Shown one piece after another: positions 20,650 to 30,866 of a stretch of 33,699 nt of DNA. The DNA is taken from the NCBI GenBank assembly GCA_026415595.1, contig JAOAGU010000003.1, forward strand, positions 1 through 33,699, written 5' to 3'. Numbering within the stretch: position 1 is the stretch's first letter; every line of letters starts with the position of its first letter. The notes beneath the pieces were generated by a model. The model saw nothing but the letters and a program-made list of their open reading frames with translations. It was not told the DNA's origin and made no database searches. This DNA comes from Thermodesulfovibrio sp. Its GTDB lineage: Bacteria; Nitrospirota; Thermodesulfovibrionia; Thermodesulfovibrionales; Thermodesulfovibrionaceae. The position numbers were made by a program, and so were the translations under genes.

Positions 20650-23600
20650 TTGATAGATGATATTGAATCACTTTTTCAAAAACCTAAAAATCAAAGAGAG
20701 TTTGATGCAATAAGAATAAAGCTTGCATCACCCGAAAAAATAAGGGAATGGTCTTTTGGAGAGGTTAAAAAGCCAGAAACCATTAATTATCGTACGTTTA
20801 AACCAGAACCTGATGGACTTTTCTGTGCAAGGATTTTTGGTCCTATTAAGGATTGGGAATGCCTATGCGGAAAATATAAAAGGATGAAACACAAGGGTGT
20901 TATATGTGACAAATGTGGAGTAGAGGTTATTCAGTCAAAGGTTAGACGTGAGAGAATGGGGCACATAGAGTTGGCTGCTTCTGTAGCTCATATATGGTTT
21001 GTAAGGGGTGTGCCCAGTAAAATGGGACTTTTGCTTGATCTTTCTGTGAGACAACTGGAAAAGGTCATTTATTATGAAGATTACATCGTAATAGACCCTG
21101 GAGATACACCTTTAAAGGAAAAAGAAATATTAACTGAAGAAGAGTACAAAAAAAAGGTTGCAGAGTATGGAGCTAAATTCAAAGTTGGAATGGGTGCAGA
21201 GGCTATAAAGGAGCTTCTTAAAAAGATTGAGTTGGATAAACTTACTGCAGAGCTTAAAGAAAAGATAGAGATTGCTACATCAAACGGTATTAAAAGAAAA
21301 TTGACAAAAAGACTGAAAGTTGTTGAAGCTTTTAAAAAATCAGGGAATCGTCCTGAATGGATGATACTTGATATTGTTCCGGTCATACCACCAGAGCTAA
21401 GACCTCTTGTTCCTCTTGATGGTGGAAGATTTGCCTCATCAGATTTAAATGATCTTTATAGAAGAGTAATTAACAGGAATAATCGTCTTAAGAGATTAAT
21501 TGAACTGAAAGCACCGAGCGTAATAATCAGAAATGAAAAAAGAATGCTTCAGGAGGCTGTAGATACTCTTTTTGATAATACAAAACGTTCAAAAGCTTTA
21601 AAAGCAGGTAGCCGCAGACCTCTTAAATCACTTAGTGATATGATAAAGGGGAAACAGGGTAGATTTAGACAGAATCTACTTGGAAAGAGAGTTGACTATT
21701 CAGGTAGATCAGTCATAGTTGTGGGTCCTGAACTTGATATGCATCAGTGCGGTTTGCCCAAAATGATGGCATTAGAATTATTTAAACCATTTGTTTTCAA
21801 TAAGTTAGAAGAGAAAGGTTATGTAACAACCATAAAGCAGGCGAAAAGACTTGTTGAACAGGAAAAATCTGAAGTTTGGGATGCTCTTGAAGAGGTCATT
21901 CATGAACATCCAGTACTTTTAAATAGAGCACCCACTCTTCACAGGCTTGGTATTCAAGCATTTGATCCGGTTTTAGTTGAAGGTAAAGCAATTAAACTTC
22001 ATCCACTTGTATGTACAGCTTTTAATGCAGACTTTGATGGTGACCAGATGGCTGTTCATGTTCCTCTTTCATATGAATCACAAATAGAGGCAAGAGTACT
22101 TATGATGTCTGTTGGAAATCTTTTATCCCCAGCAAATGGAAAACCAATAGTAGTTCCAACTCAGGATATGGTTTTAGGAATATACTATTTAACAAAAAAG
22201 AAGAGTGATGCAAAGGGTGCAGGAAAAATTTTTGCTGACACCGCAGAGGTTATACTTGCCTATCAGAGTGGTGTGGTTGAAAAGCATGCACCAGTAAAGG
22301 TCAAATTAAATGGGAAACTGATAGATACAACAGTGGGTAGAATATTATTTAGAGAAATTATACCAGAAGATATACCTTTTGAGATGATTAATAAAGAATT
22401 CACAAAGAAAGAATTGGGTAAATTAATAGAATATATTCATATGAAGTACGGGAAAAGAGAGACTGTTCAATTTTTAAATAAAATTGAAAAGTTAGGATTT
22501 GAGACAGCTACAAAATCCGGTATCTCCATTTGTATTGATGATATGCATATACCTTCCAAAAAGGCAGAGTTAATTAAAGAGGCTGAGGCACAGGTTATGG
22601 AAGTACAAAAACAGTATGCAGAAGGGTTGATAACACAAGGTGAAAGATATAATAAGGTTATTGATATTTGGGCTAATGTTACAGAGAGAGTAGCAGATGA
22701 GATGATGAAAGAACTTGGTGCAGAGGAAGGTAAAGAATTGACAGCGGAAGAACTTGCAGAGAGAAGGTCATTCAATAGTATATTTATGATGGCTGACTCA
22801 GGTGCAAGAGGAAGTATTGCTCAGATAAGACAGCTTGCAGGAATGAGAGGTTTGATGGCAAAGCCTTCCGGAGAGATTATTGAAACTCCAATTACTGCAA
22901 ACTTTAGAGAAGGCTTAACACCCTTGCAATACTTTATATCGACCCATGGTGCAAGAAAAGGATTGGCTGATACAGCATTAAAAACTGCTAACGCAGGTTA
23001 TCTTACAAGAAGGCTTGTTGATGTAGCTCAAGATGTTATTTTGACCGAAATAGATTGTAGAACGAAAGATGGGATTTATATAACATCTCTCATAGAAGGC
23101 GGAGAAATTGTAATGCCTCTTGAGGATAGGATTTTTGGCCGAGCGCTTGCAGAAGATATCAAAGACCCTCTTACAGGTGAGATACTTGCAAAAAGAAATA
23201 CACTTATAGACCAGACAGTAGTTAAGAAAATTGTAGAGGCAGGTATAGATAGGATAAAAATTCGTTCTGTATTAACATGCAGATCAAGATTTGGCGTTTG
23301 TTCAAAATGCTATGGAATGGACCTTGCAAGAGGTGAACCTGTAGAAATAGGAGAAGCAATTGGAGTTATAGCAGCGCAATCTATAGGTGAACCAGGAACC
23401 CAGTTAACAATGAGAACATTCCACATAGGTGGTGCTGCAACAAAAATAGTTGAACAAGCTGTACTTGAAGCAAAGGGATCTGGAACAGTCAAGTTTAAAA
23501 ATCTTCATTATGTTGAAAGGAAAGATGGTTCATTAATTGTTTTAAATAGAAATGCTATAGTAATAATAGTAGATTCTTCTGGTAGAGAAAGAGAAAAATA

Positions 23601-24774
23601 CAATCTTGTATATGGAGCTAAAATTCTTGTCAAAGAAGGTTATCAAGTAGAAGCTGGGCAAAGATTAGCTGAATGGGATGCATATACTACTCCGATTATT
23701 ACTGAAATAGGCGGGAAGATTGCTCTTGGAGACCTTGTGGAAGGAGTTTCTTTTAAGGAGGAAACTGATCCAACTACTGGACTTTCTCATAAGATAATAA
23801 TTGACTACCCAGCCATGTATGAGGATAAACCCATGAGACCCAGAGTGACTATAAAGAATGAGGATGGTAAAACAGCAAAACTGCCGTCCGGTTCTCCTGC
23901 AAGATATTTGCTACCTGCAGGTGCTATTTTAGTTGTTGATAAGGGAGACAAGATAGAACCAGGAGATATTCTTGCAAAAATTCCGAGAGAGACAATAAAG
24001 ACAAAGGATATTACCGGAGGGTTACCGAGGGTTGCAGAACTTTTTGAAGCAAGAAGACCTAAAGAAGCAGCTATAGTAAGCGAGATTGACGGAATAGTTG
24101 AATTGAAGGGAGTTCAAAAAGGTTCAAGAGTTATAATTGTAAGGGGCGCTGATGAAACAAGAGAGTATGTTATCCCGAAAGGTAAACATGTTATAGTGCA
24201 TGATGGAGACTGGGTTAAAGCTGGAGAACCATTAATTGATGGTTCTATAAATCCTCATAGCATTCTTGATATCCTTGGACCAACGGAATTGCAGAGATAT
24301 CTTGTTGATGAAATTCAAAAAGTTTATAGACTTCAAGGTGTTTCAATTCATGATAAACATATTGAAGTAATAGTTAGACAGATGATGAAAAAAGTAAGGA
24401 TTGAGGAACCGGGTGATACAACATTCTTAATAGGAGATGAGGTAGACAGATTAGTATTCTTAGAAGAGAATGAAAGGGTGGTAGCTCAGGGTGGAAGACC
24501 AGCACAGGGTAAACCTTTGCTCTTAGGTATTACTAAAGCTGCGTTGTCAACAGAATCATGGGTATCTGCAGCTTCTTTCCAAGAGACAACGAGAGTTCTC
24601 ACCGATGCAGCTATAGAGGGCAAAATTGACGATCTTAGAGGATTAAAGGAGAATGTAATAATGGGAAGAATAATTCCTGCAGGTACAGGTGCTCCTACGT
24701 ATAAAGATACTCTAATAAAGGGCGATTTCTATAATATGCAGATAGAGAGCATTAGTGAAAAAGCTTTAGAGTGA
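20650..24774 (+). CDS. rpoC: DNA-directed RNA polymerase subunit beta'
   Basis: TTG start after [30 protein letters not shown] zinc site; [12 protein letters not shown] catalytic motif. Confidence 0.99.
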   Translation: MIDDIESLFQKPKNQREFDAIRIKLASPEKIREWSFGEVKKPETINYRTFKPEPDGLFCARIFGPIKDWECLCGKYKRMKHKGVICDKCGVEVIQSKVRRERMGHIELAASVAHIWFVRGVPSKMGLLLDLSVRQLEKVIYYEDYIVIDPGDTPLKEKEILTEEEYKKKVAEYGAKFKVGMGAEAIKELLKKIELDKLTAELKEKIEIATSNGIKRKLTKRLKVVEAFKKSGNRPEWMILDIVPVIPPELRPLVPLDGGRFASSDLNDLYRRVINRNNRLKRLIELKAPSVIIRNEKRMLQEAVDTLFDNTKRSKALKAGSRRPLKSLSDMIKGKQGRFRQNLLGKRVDYSGRSVIVVGPELDMHQCGLPKMMALELFKPFVFNKLEEKGYVTTIKQAKRLVEQEKSEVWDALEEVIHEHPVLLNRAPTLHRLGIQAFDPVLVEGKAIKLHPLVCTAFNADFDGDQMAVHVPLSYESQIEARVLMMSVGNLLSPANGKPIVVPTQDMVLGIYYLTKKKSDAKGAGKIFADTAEVILAYQSGVVEKHAPVKVKLNGKLIDTTVGRILFREIIPEDIPFEMINKEFTKKELGKLIEYIHMKYGKRETVQFLNKIEKLGFETATKSGISICIDDMHIPSKKAELIKEAEAQVMEVQKQYAEGLITQGERYNKVIDIWANVTERVADEMMKELGAEEGKELTAEELAERRSFNSIFMMADSGARGSIAQIRQLAGMRGLMAKPSGEIIETPITANFREGLTPLQYFISTHGARKGLADTALKTANAGYLTRRLVDVAQDVILTEIDCRTKDGIYITSLIEGGEIVMPLEDRIFGRALAEDIKDPLTGEILAKRNTLIDQTVVKKIVEAGIDRIKIRSVLTCRSRFGVCSKCYGMDLARGEPVEIGEAIGVIAAQSIGEPGTQLTMRTFHIGGAATKIVEQAVLEAKGSGTVKFKNLHYVERKDGSLIVLNRNAIVIIVDSSGREREKYNLVYGAKILVKEGYQVEAGQRLAEWDAYTTPIITEIGGKIALGDLVEGVSFKEETDPTTGLSHKIIIDYPAMYEDKPMRPRVTIKNEDGKTAKLPSGSPARYLLPAGAILVVDKGDKIEPGDILAKIPRETIKTKDITGGLPRVAELFEARRPKEAAIVSEIDGIVELKGVQKGSRVIIVRGADETREYVIPKGKHVIVHDGDWVKAGEPLIDGSINPHSILDILGPTELQRYLVDEIQKVYRLQGVSIHDKHIEVIVRQMMKKVRIEEPGDTTFLIGDEVDRLVFLEENERVVAQGGRPAQGKPLLLGITKAALSTESWVSAASFQETTRVLTDAAIEGKIDDLRGLKENVIMGRIIPAGTGAPTYKDTLIKGDFYNMQIESISEKALE

Positions 24775-25244
24775 TTCCTAAGTTCGTTGCAGATGTAATG
24801 CTTGGAAGCCTGAGCCGATGGCTCAGGCTTTTTGGTTTTGACACTCTCTACAGTAATAATTTCAAAGATTTTGAACTGATAAAGATTTCACTGCAAGAAG
24901 GTAGAATCTTATTAACTAAGGATAGGATATTAGCAAAATCAAAGTTATTGAAAGAGGTTATTTTTATAAATTCAGAACACATAGACGAACAGCTAAAGGA
25001 AGTTTTTCTCTATTTAAAAGATAAAAAATTTGATATTAAGAGCAATTCTCATAGATGTCCTGTTTGTAATGGAGAGATGAGGGAAATTGCTAAAGAACAA
25101 ATAATCAATGAAATACCTGACTATATCGCCATGACCATTGATGAATTTTACATATGTGATTCATGCGGAAAAATCTACTGGCAGGGAAGTCATAAGGAAA
25201 AAATTGATGAGATGAGAGAAAAAATTCTAAAAAGTATTGATTGA
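24771..25244 (+). CDS. Mut7-C RNase domain-type protein with zinc ribbon
   Basis: [25 protein letters not shown]-terminus and [10 protein letters not shown]...[15 protein letters not shown] zinc-ribbon cysteines; GTG start overlaps the rpoC stop (GTGA). Confidence 0.82.
   Translation: MIPKFVADVMLGSLSRWLRLFGFDTLYSNNFKDFELIKISLQEGRILLTKDRILAKSKLLKEVIFINSEHIDEQLKEVFLYLKDKKFDIKSNSHRCPVCNGEMREIAKEQIINEIPDYIAMTIDEFYICDSCGKIYWQGSHKEKIDEMREKILKSID
24806..24839 (+). terminator. Candidate intrinsic terminator inside a CDS
   Basis: AAGCCTGAGCC (24806-24816), loop GAT, GGCTCAGGCTT (24820-24830), then TTTGGTTTT: 11 perfect pairs plus a T-rich tract. Confidence 0.7.
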
Positions 25245-25254
25245 TTTGAAATTA

Positions 25255-25728
25255 CTATTTTCTGATAAATTCGCCGCTTTTACCACCGGATTTATATATA
25301 AGCTTTATTTCATCTATTGTTATCTCTTTATCCACAGCTTTACACATATCATATATCGTTAAAGCTGCTAATGAAGTAGCTACCATTGCTTCCATTTCAA
25401 CACCTGTTTGAGCAGATGTTTTTACTTTTGTTGTAATTTTAACAGAGGATTTTTCTAAATCAGGTTCAAAGTCAATCTCCACTGAAGTTATGGGAAGTGG
25501 ATGACATAGAGGTATTAGATGGGGAGTCATTTTCGCTGCCATTATACCTGCAAGTCGAGCAACTTGAAATACATCTCCCTTTGCAATTTCTTTATCTAAT
25601 ATCATTTTTAAAGTTTCCTTTTTCATCTTTACAATACCTTCGGTTATAGCTATTCTTTCTGTCACAGATTTAGCTGTAACATCAACCATTTTAGCCCTTC
25701 CCATTTCATCAAAATGTGTTAGGCTCAT
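25255..25728 (-). CDS. moaC: Cyclic pyranopterin monophosphate synthase
   Basis: LTHFDEMGRAKMVDVTAKSVTERIAIT, GIMAAKMTPHLIPLCHPLPIT, GVEMEAMVATSLAALTIYDMCKAVDK. Confidence 0.96.
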   Translation of the reverse strand: MSLTHFDEMGRAKMVDVTAKSVTERIAITEGIVKMKKETLKMILDKEIAKGDVFQVARLAGIMAAKMTPHLIPLCHPLPITSVEIDFEPDLEKSSVKITTKVKTSAQTGVEMEAMVATSLAALTIYDMCKAVDKEITIDEIKLIYKSGGKSGEFIRK

Positions 25729-26459
25729 CTTTCCTGCTCCGTAGGTCTTATTAATAATTCATTTATAGATACATTTTCGGGTTGAGTTACCACGTATAAT
25801 ACTGCTTCAGCAATGTTTTCTGGAGCTAAAGCATTCATCTGTGCTCTTTGTTTGAGCCATTCTTCAGGCATATTTTCTCCCCAATCTGTTTTTACAACTC
25901 CTGGTTCAATAACTGTAACCTTTATATTGTATTTTAGTAATTCCTTCCTTATAGATTCAGAAAATCCTATGACAGCCCATTTAGTGGCACAATAAACTGA
26001 CCAGCCTGGAATTCCTATCCTGCCTGCAACAGATGAAATATTTACTATGTGACCTTTTCTTTCCTTAATCATCAAATTTGCTGATAGATGTGTAAGATAT
26101 ATGAGTCCTGTCAGATTTAAGTCTATAACTTCCTTCCATTCCTTTATAGAACCGTTTTGTATATAATTGAAGACACCTCTTCCAGCATTATTTATAAGAA
26201 TATCAATCTTTGAGAAATTTTTGGTGAAAACTTCAAAAGCTTTTTCAATTTCTTCTGGTTTTGAAATGTCTGCCGATGTAAATATTACTTTTGTTCCATA
26301 TTTTTTTTGTATATCCTCAGCAATATTTTTAAGAGAGTTTTCTGAACGGGCAATTAACATTAAATTTGAACCTTCTTGGGCAAATTTATAGGCAGTTGCT
26401 AATCCTATTCCCTTTGATGCACCTGTAATTATTGTTACCTTATCAGTAAGTTTTTGCAT
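25725..26459 (-). CDS. Short-chain dehydrogenase/reductase
   Basis: TGASKGIG nucleotide motif, NNAG, YCATK active-site Tyr/Lys. Confidence 0.93.
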   Translation of the reverse strand: MQKLTDKVTIITGASKGIGLATAYKFAQEGSNLMLIARSENSLKNIAEDIQKKYGTKVIFTSADISKPEEIEKAFEVFTKNFSKIDILINNAGRGVFNYIQNGSIKEWKEVIDLNLTGLIYLTHLSANLMIKERKGHIVNISSVAGRIGIPGWSVYCATKWAVIGFSESIRKELLKYNIKVTVIEPGVVKTDWGENMPEEWLKQRAQMNALAPENIAEAVLYVVTQPENVSINELLIRPTEQER

Positions 26460-26470
26460 ATTGAATTAAA

Positions 26471-27736
26471 TTATTTAACTCTTACTGTTTCTTTAACTTT
26501 CTTTATAGATTTGTTCTTATCGGAGGAATCTTTTTTTAATCCTGCATTTTTACTTTTATCAGCTGTTTTGCTTTTTTTAGAATTTTTATTTTTCTTTGTA
26601 GCCTTTTTCTCCTTATAAATGTCTTCATTAAGGAGTACAAATTTATCCTTAGGAGGAATTTTTATTACAGTGCCTGGTTTTGGATTTTTAAATATTTCTG
26701 TTCCATTCATCTCATATAAAACAGTTTTTGAAAGCTTTGTATTTTTTGCAATCTTATTAACTGTATCCCCTTTTTTAATAATATATGTATCATAACTAAA
26801 TCTTTTTTCAACGGGAATTTTTTCAAAATTTTCAAAAAATTTTTCCTTTTTTTCGTAAGGTATTCTTATCTTATATTCCTTTATATTTAGTGGCGTTGCC
26901 CATCTTTTTAGCTCAGGATTTAATTCCTTTATAACATCCACATTTGTTTCAGCACAGTTAGCAATAATGTCAATATCTGTGGGAGAAGGTATAATTACTT
27001 CATCATAGTTAATAGGTTGATGTTCTTTTAAATTATCAAATCCAAAAAATTCAGGTTGTTTAGCAATTGTTATAGCAGCAATGAATTTAGGGACATAATC
27101 TTTTGTTTCTCGTGGAAGATATCTTGTGTTTAAAAGATTCCAATAGTCATTTTCGCCATATCTATTTACTGCTCTGTAGACTCTACCTTCTCCAGCATTG
27201 TATGCTGCTAAAGCTAATGACCAATCACCAAACATCCTATAGAGATCAGACAGATATCTGGCAGCTGCTTCTGTTGATTTAATTGGGTCTTTTCTTTCAT
27301 CTACCCACCAGTTTATCACTAATCCATATCTTTTTGCAGTGCTTTCTATGAATTGCCAAGGTCCTACAGCTTTTGCAGGAGAACGTGCATTAACATTAAA
27401 CCCGCTTTCAATAAGAGGTAGATATACTAAATCCTCAGGCAAACCCTTTTCAATAAGAATATCTTTCATTATTTCTATGTATTTTGTAGAGCGAGAGAGC
27501 CATATAGAAAATTTTTCTTTAATTCTGTCAGTAAATAGATTTATATTTCTTTCTATTTTTTGCAAAAAATTTTCATTTTTTGTTGTCAATAATACAAAGT
27601 CTTCCTTGCCAGTAAAAATTATTTCCTTTTTTTCATCTTGCTTCAAAATTGGTAGATTTTCCTCGGAATAACATAAAGAGTTTATTATAAAACATGAAAT
27701 AAGTAGCAGAAAAAGAAGGATAGGGTATTTTTTCAT
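26471..27736 (-). CDS. mltD: Membrane-bound lytic murein transglycosylase (SLT) with LysM and Lys-rich tail
   Basis: YLPLIESGFNVNARSPAKAVGPWQFIESTAKRYGL, ALAAYNAGEGRV, DTYIIKKGDTVNKIAKNTKLS LysM. Confidence 0.87.
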   Translation of the reverse strand: MKKYPILLFLLLISCFIINSLCYSEENLPILKQDEKKEIIFTGKEDFVLLTTKNENFLQKIERNINLFTDRIKEKFSIWLSRSTKYIEIMKDILIEKGLPEDLVYLPLIESGFNVNARSPAKAVGPWQFIESTAKRYGLVINWWVDERKDPIKSTEAAARYLSDLYRMFGDWSLALAAYNAGEGRVYRAVNRYGENDYWNLLNTRYLPRETKDYVPKFIAAITIAKQPEFFGFDNLKEHQPINYDEVIIPSPTDIDIIANCAETNVDVIKELNPELKRWATPLNIKEYKIRIPYEKKEKFFENFEKIPVEKRFSYDTYIIKKGDTVNKIAKNTKLSKTVLYEMNGTEIFKNPKPGTVIKIPPKDKFVLLNEDIYKEKKATKKNKNSKKSKTADKSKNAGLKKDSSDKNKSIKKVKETVRVK

Positions 27737-27743
27737 AACATCT

Positions 27744-27773
27744 GTTATAACCTAAAAGTTCATAATTTTTCAA
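27744..27773 (-). promoter_or_regulatory. Candidate promoter for the transglycosylase-SDR-moaC unit
   Basis: Minus strand reads TTGAAA-18 nt-TATAAC-AGATGTT-ATG. Confidence 0.45.
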
Positions 27774-27864
27774 GATATTTAAAAATTTCAGATTTTTAGG
27801 GGTAGAGTCTCAGTCTGCTATATATTTAAAATTTCAGGGGAATTTTTTCTGAGATAAGATTACT

Positions 27865-28320
27865 ATGTTAAAATTAACGATGGTTTATAGGATAATATCA
27901 ACTCTTTTTTTTATTGGTTATTTCCCATTTGCTCCTGGCACTTTAGCATCTGCTTTAGCAATGATAACTCTTTTCATTTTTAAACCTTCAGATATAACTA
28001 TTTTTCTTATATTAATCGTAACCTTTGTCTTAGGCATAATAAGTTCAGATAAAATGGAAAAACAAACTAATAAAAAAGATGCTTCTTATATTGTTATAGA
28101 TGAATTTGCTGGATATTTAATTGCTATCTTTTTAATTCCTTTCACTATTCAGAATTTATTGCTTGCATTCATATTTTTTCGATTCTTTGATATACTAAAA
28201 CCACCTCCCATTAAACAAATTGAAAAAAGAATAAAGGGGGGATTAGGGATAATGATAGATGATATAATAGCAGGAATAATGAGTAATATTTTATTGAGAA
28301 TTTTATTGATGTTATCATAA
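27865..28320 (+). CDS. pgpA: Phosphatidylglycerophosphatase A-like protein
   Basis: GYFPFAPGTLASALAM, DASYIVIDEFAGYLIAI, FFRFFDILKPPPIKQIEKRIKGGLGIMIDDIIAGI. Confidence 0.9.
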   Translation: MLKLTMVYRIISTLFFIGYFPFAPGTLASALAMITLFIFKPSDITIFLILIVTFVLGIISSDKMEKQTNKKDASYIVIDEFAGYLIAIFLIPFTIQNLLLAFIFFRFFDILKPPPIKQIEKRIKGGLGIMIDDIIAGIMSNILLRILLMLS

Positions 28321-28323
28321 TCC

Positions 28324-28983
28324 ATGAGATGTTTCATAGCAATAGAATTATCAGAGGATATTAAAAAATTCATAGATAAACTCATTAATATAAACTTTTC
28401 CATTGAAGGTGTTAGCTTAGTAAAAAAGGAGAATCTACATTTAACTTTGAAATTTCTGGGTGAAGTTGAAACAGAGCTAATACCGAAATTAAATAAATCC
28501 CTAAATAATTTAGCAAATGAGTTTTCACCTTTTATTCTAAAAATTTCTCATCCCGGAGTATTCCCAGATAAACTCAAACCTCGCATTATATGGATTGGTT
28601 TAGAATCTTCAGAGGTACTCAAAGAGCTGGCAGCAAAAATTGATGAAGAAATGTCTAAGTATGGCTTTGAAAGGGAACAAAGAGAATTTAAAGCTCATAT
28701 AACACTTGCAAGAGTTAAAAATCCTCGGAATGGTAGATATATATTTGAAAAAATACTTAAATCTTTTAAGGAGAAAGCCTTAATCAATAATTCTTATCAA
28801 AAAGATAATAAATCACCGTATTTTTCAAATAGAATATCTGAAAAAGCTGATAATCTTCAATTTCAGGTTAGGGAGTTTGTCCTAATGAAAAGCACACTTA
28901 CCCCAAAAGGTTCAATATATGAAGTTTTAGAGAGGTTTCCTTTGAATACTAACATAAATGGTATAATAAAACAAAATGCGTAG
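28324..28983 (+). CDS. thpR: RNA 2',3'-cyclic phosphodiesterase (2H phosphoesterase)
   Basis: MRCFIAIEL N-terminus; two HxT motifs, HLTLKFLGE and HITLARV. Confidence 0.92.
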   Translation: MRCFIAIELSEDIKKFIDKLININFSIEGVSLVKKENLHLTLKFLGEVETELIPKLNKSLNNLANEFSPFILKISHPGVFPDKLKPRIIWIGLESSEVLKELAAKIDEEMSKYGFEREQREFKAHITLARVKNPRNGRYIFEKILKSFKEKALINNSYQKDNKSPYFSNRISEKADNLQFQVREFVLMKSTLTPKGSIYEVLERFPLNTNINGIIKQNA

Positions 28984-28996
28984 CATTTTTTGTTTT
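28968..28996 (+). terminator. Weak terminator-like hairpin spanning the thpR stop codon
   Basis: AAAACAAAATGC-GTA-GCATTTTTTGTTTT; imperfect stem with a T-rich 3' arm. Confidence 0.45.
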
Positions 28997-29019
28997 AGCT
29001 AAAATTAAAGAGGTGCTTT

Positions 29020-30048
29020 ATGGATAAGGATAAGTTAAAGGCATTGGAAATTGCCATATCACAGATTGAAAAAAATTTCGGTAAGGGCGCTATTATGCGT
29101 CTCGGAACAAAGGCACAGGCAGAGGGAATAGCTATAATTCCTACAGGCTCTGTTTCACTTGACATAGCTACCGGAGTTGGAGGATATCCAAGAGGAAGAG
29201 TTGTAGAGATATTTGGACAAGAGTCATCTGGCAAGACAACTGTTGCTTTAAGTGCGGTTGCAGAGGCGCAGAAGCAGGGAGGGATTGCAGCATTTATAGA
29301 CGCAGAACATGCTTTGAATTTAGAGTATGCTTCCAAATTAGGAGTAAAAGTAGAAGATCTTCTCGTAAGTCAGCCAGATACAGGAGAGCAAGCTTTGGAG
29401 GTAACGGAGAGTCTTGTAAGAAGTGGCGCAGTTGATATTATAGTTATAGATTCTGTTGCCGCACTTGTTCCTAAAGCTGAAATAGAGGGAGAAATGGGAG
29501 ATGCTTTACCTGGCTTGCAGGCCAGACTTATGAGTCAAGCTTTGAGAAAACTTACAGCAGCTATATCAAAATCCCAGACAGTTGTTATTTTCATAAATCA
29601 GATAAGACAGAAAATAGGAGTAATGTTTGGAAATCCTGAGACGACTCCTGGCGGTACAGCATTAAAATTTTATGCCTCTATGAGAATTGAACTTAAGAAA
29701 CCTGAGCCAATAAAAATGGGTGAGGATCAGGTTGGTATAAGAGCAAAAGTGAGAGTAGTAAAAAATAAAGTTGCACCACCATTTAAACAGGCTGAGTTTG
29801 ATATATATTTTAATGAAGGAATTTCCAGAACAGGTGAAATTCTTGATCTCGCCGTTGAAAAGGGAATTATTGAAAAATCAGGTGCTTGGTATAGTTATAA
29901 TGGTTCAAGATTCGCGCAGGGAAGGGAGAATGCCAAGGAATATTTGAAAACTCATCCAGAGATTTTTAATGATATACATGCAAAAGTACTTGATGCTTAC
30001 GGGTTAAAAATCCCAAAGGTTTCTGAAGGTGAAAAAACAGCAGAATGA
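29020..30048 (+). CDS. recA: Recombinase A
   Basis: [63 protein letters not shown]. Confidence 0.99.
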   Translation: MDKDKLKALEIAISQIEKNFGKGAIMRLGTKAQAEGIAIIPTGSVSLDIATGVGGYPRGRVVEIFGQESSGKTTVALSAVAEAQKQGGIAAFIDAEHALNLEYASKLGVKVEDLLVSQPDTGEQALEVTESLVRSGAVDIIVIDSVAALVPKAEIEGEMGDALPGLQARLMSQALRKLTAAISKSQTVVIFINQIRQKIGVMFGNPETTPGGTALKFYASMRIELKKPEPIKMGEDQVGIRAKVRVVKNKVAPPFKQAEFDIYFNEGISRTGEILDLAVEKGIIEKSGAWYSYNGSRFAQGRENAKEYLKTHPEIFNDIHAKVLDAYGLKIPKVSEGEKTAE

Positions 30049-30490
30049 AGCAAAAAAAATTGCATTAAAGTTTTTAAGTCTAAGAGACAGAACAGAGGCT
30101 GAATTAAGGGAAAAGCTTCAGAGAAAAGGCTTTAAGGAAGAAGATATAACCCATACTATTGAATACTTAAAGCAGAAAGGATTTATAGATGATTCTAAAT
30201 TTATTCAGAAAGCAGAAAAGATTGCAGAAGACAGATTTTTAGGGAAAATGGGTTTAAGGAACTATCTTATTAGAAAAGGTATAGAAAAGGAAAAATTAGA
30301 AAATCTTCCAGATATAGATGAGTTTCAGATAGCACAGAGGCTTATTCAAAGGAAGAAACATCTTTTAAGGGAAGTTTCATCTGATAAAAAAAAGGCTAAG
30401 ATCACAGGATTCCTTTTGCGTAGAGGATTTTCTTGGGATATAGTAAATAAATGTTTAAATATGAATAAAAAATTATCAGGGGACGATTAG
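30029..30490 (+). CDS. recX: Regulatory protein RecX
   Basis: [24 protein letters not shown] and GFIDDSKF; overlaps the recA 3' end by 20 nt. Confidence 0.92.
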   Translation: MKKQQNEAKKIALKFLSLRDRTEAELREKLQRKGFKEEDITHTIEYLKQKGFIDDSKFIQKAEKIAEDRFLGKMGLRNYLIRKGIEKEKLENLPDIDEFQIAQRLIQRKKHLLREVSSDKKKAKITGFLLRRGFSWDIVNKCLNMNKKLSGDD

Positions 30491-30527
30491 TCCTTATAAG
30501 ATTGATAGCAATAAGGAGGGAGTAAAA

Positions 30528-30863
30528 ATGAGAACATTAGTTATTTTACTAACAGCATTTTTTATTTTTAGTTGCGCTTCTCAAGGAGTGAGGTATACCT
30601 ATGAGGAAATTAAAAATTATCCCCCTGAAATTCAGGAAAGAATTGCTAAAGGAGAGATAACTCTCGGGATGACCAAAGAGCAAGTAAGATATGCTTGGGG
30701 TAATCCTTCATCAACAAGAGTTCTTACCCCTGAGAAGGGAAAACAAAGAGAAGAATGGGTTTATTCTTCTTCTCTTGGAATTTTAAAATCAAGACTTATT
30801 TTTGTTGATGGAAAGCTAACATATATCTTAGGCACCGAGCATAAAATAGTTGGTGAGGAATAA
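30528..30863 (+). CDS. Small outer-membrane-assembly-like lipoprotein (SmpA/BamE-like region)
   Basis: Signal sequence with lipobox-like FSCAS; ITLGMTKEQVRYAWGNPSS resembles the BamE-like G-M-TxxQVxxxxGxP motif. Confidence 0.7.
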   Translation: MRTLVILLTAFFIFSCASQGVRYTYEEIKNYPPEIQERIAKGEITLGMTKEQVRYAWGNPSSTRVLTPEKGKQREEWVYSSSLGILKSRLIFVDGKLTYILGTEHKIVGEE

Positions 30864-30866
30864 TAT

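Noticed and set aside
25813-26391. Plus-strand ORFs opposite the SDR gene
   Set aside because: Antisense shadows of a clear SDR with TGASKGIG and YCATK motifs.
27780-27845. Short repeated AAATTTCAG copies between mltD and pgpA
   Set aside because: Only two short AT-rich copies; expected by chance in this composition.
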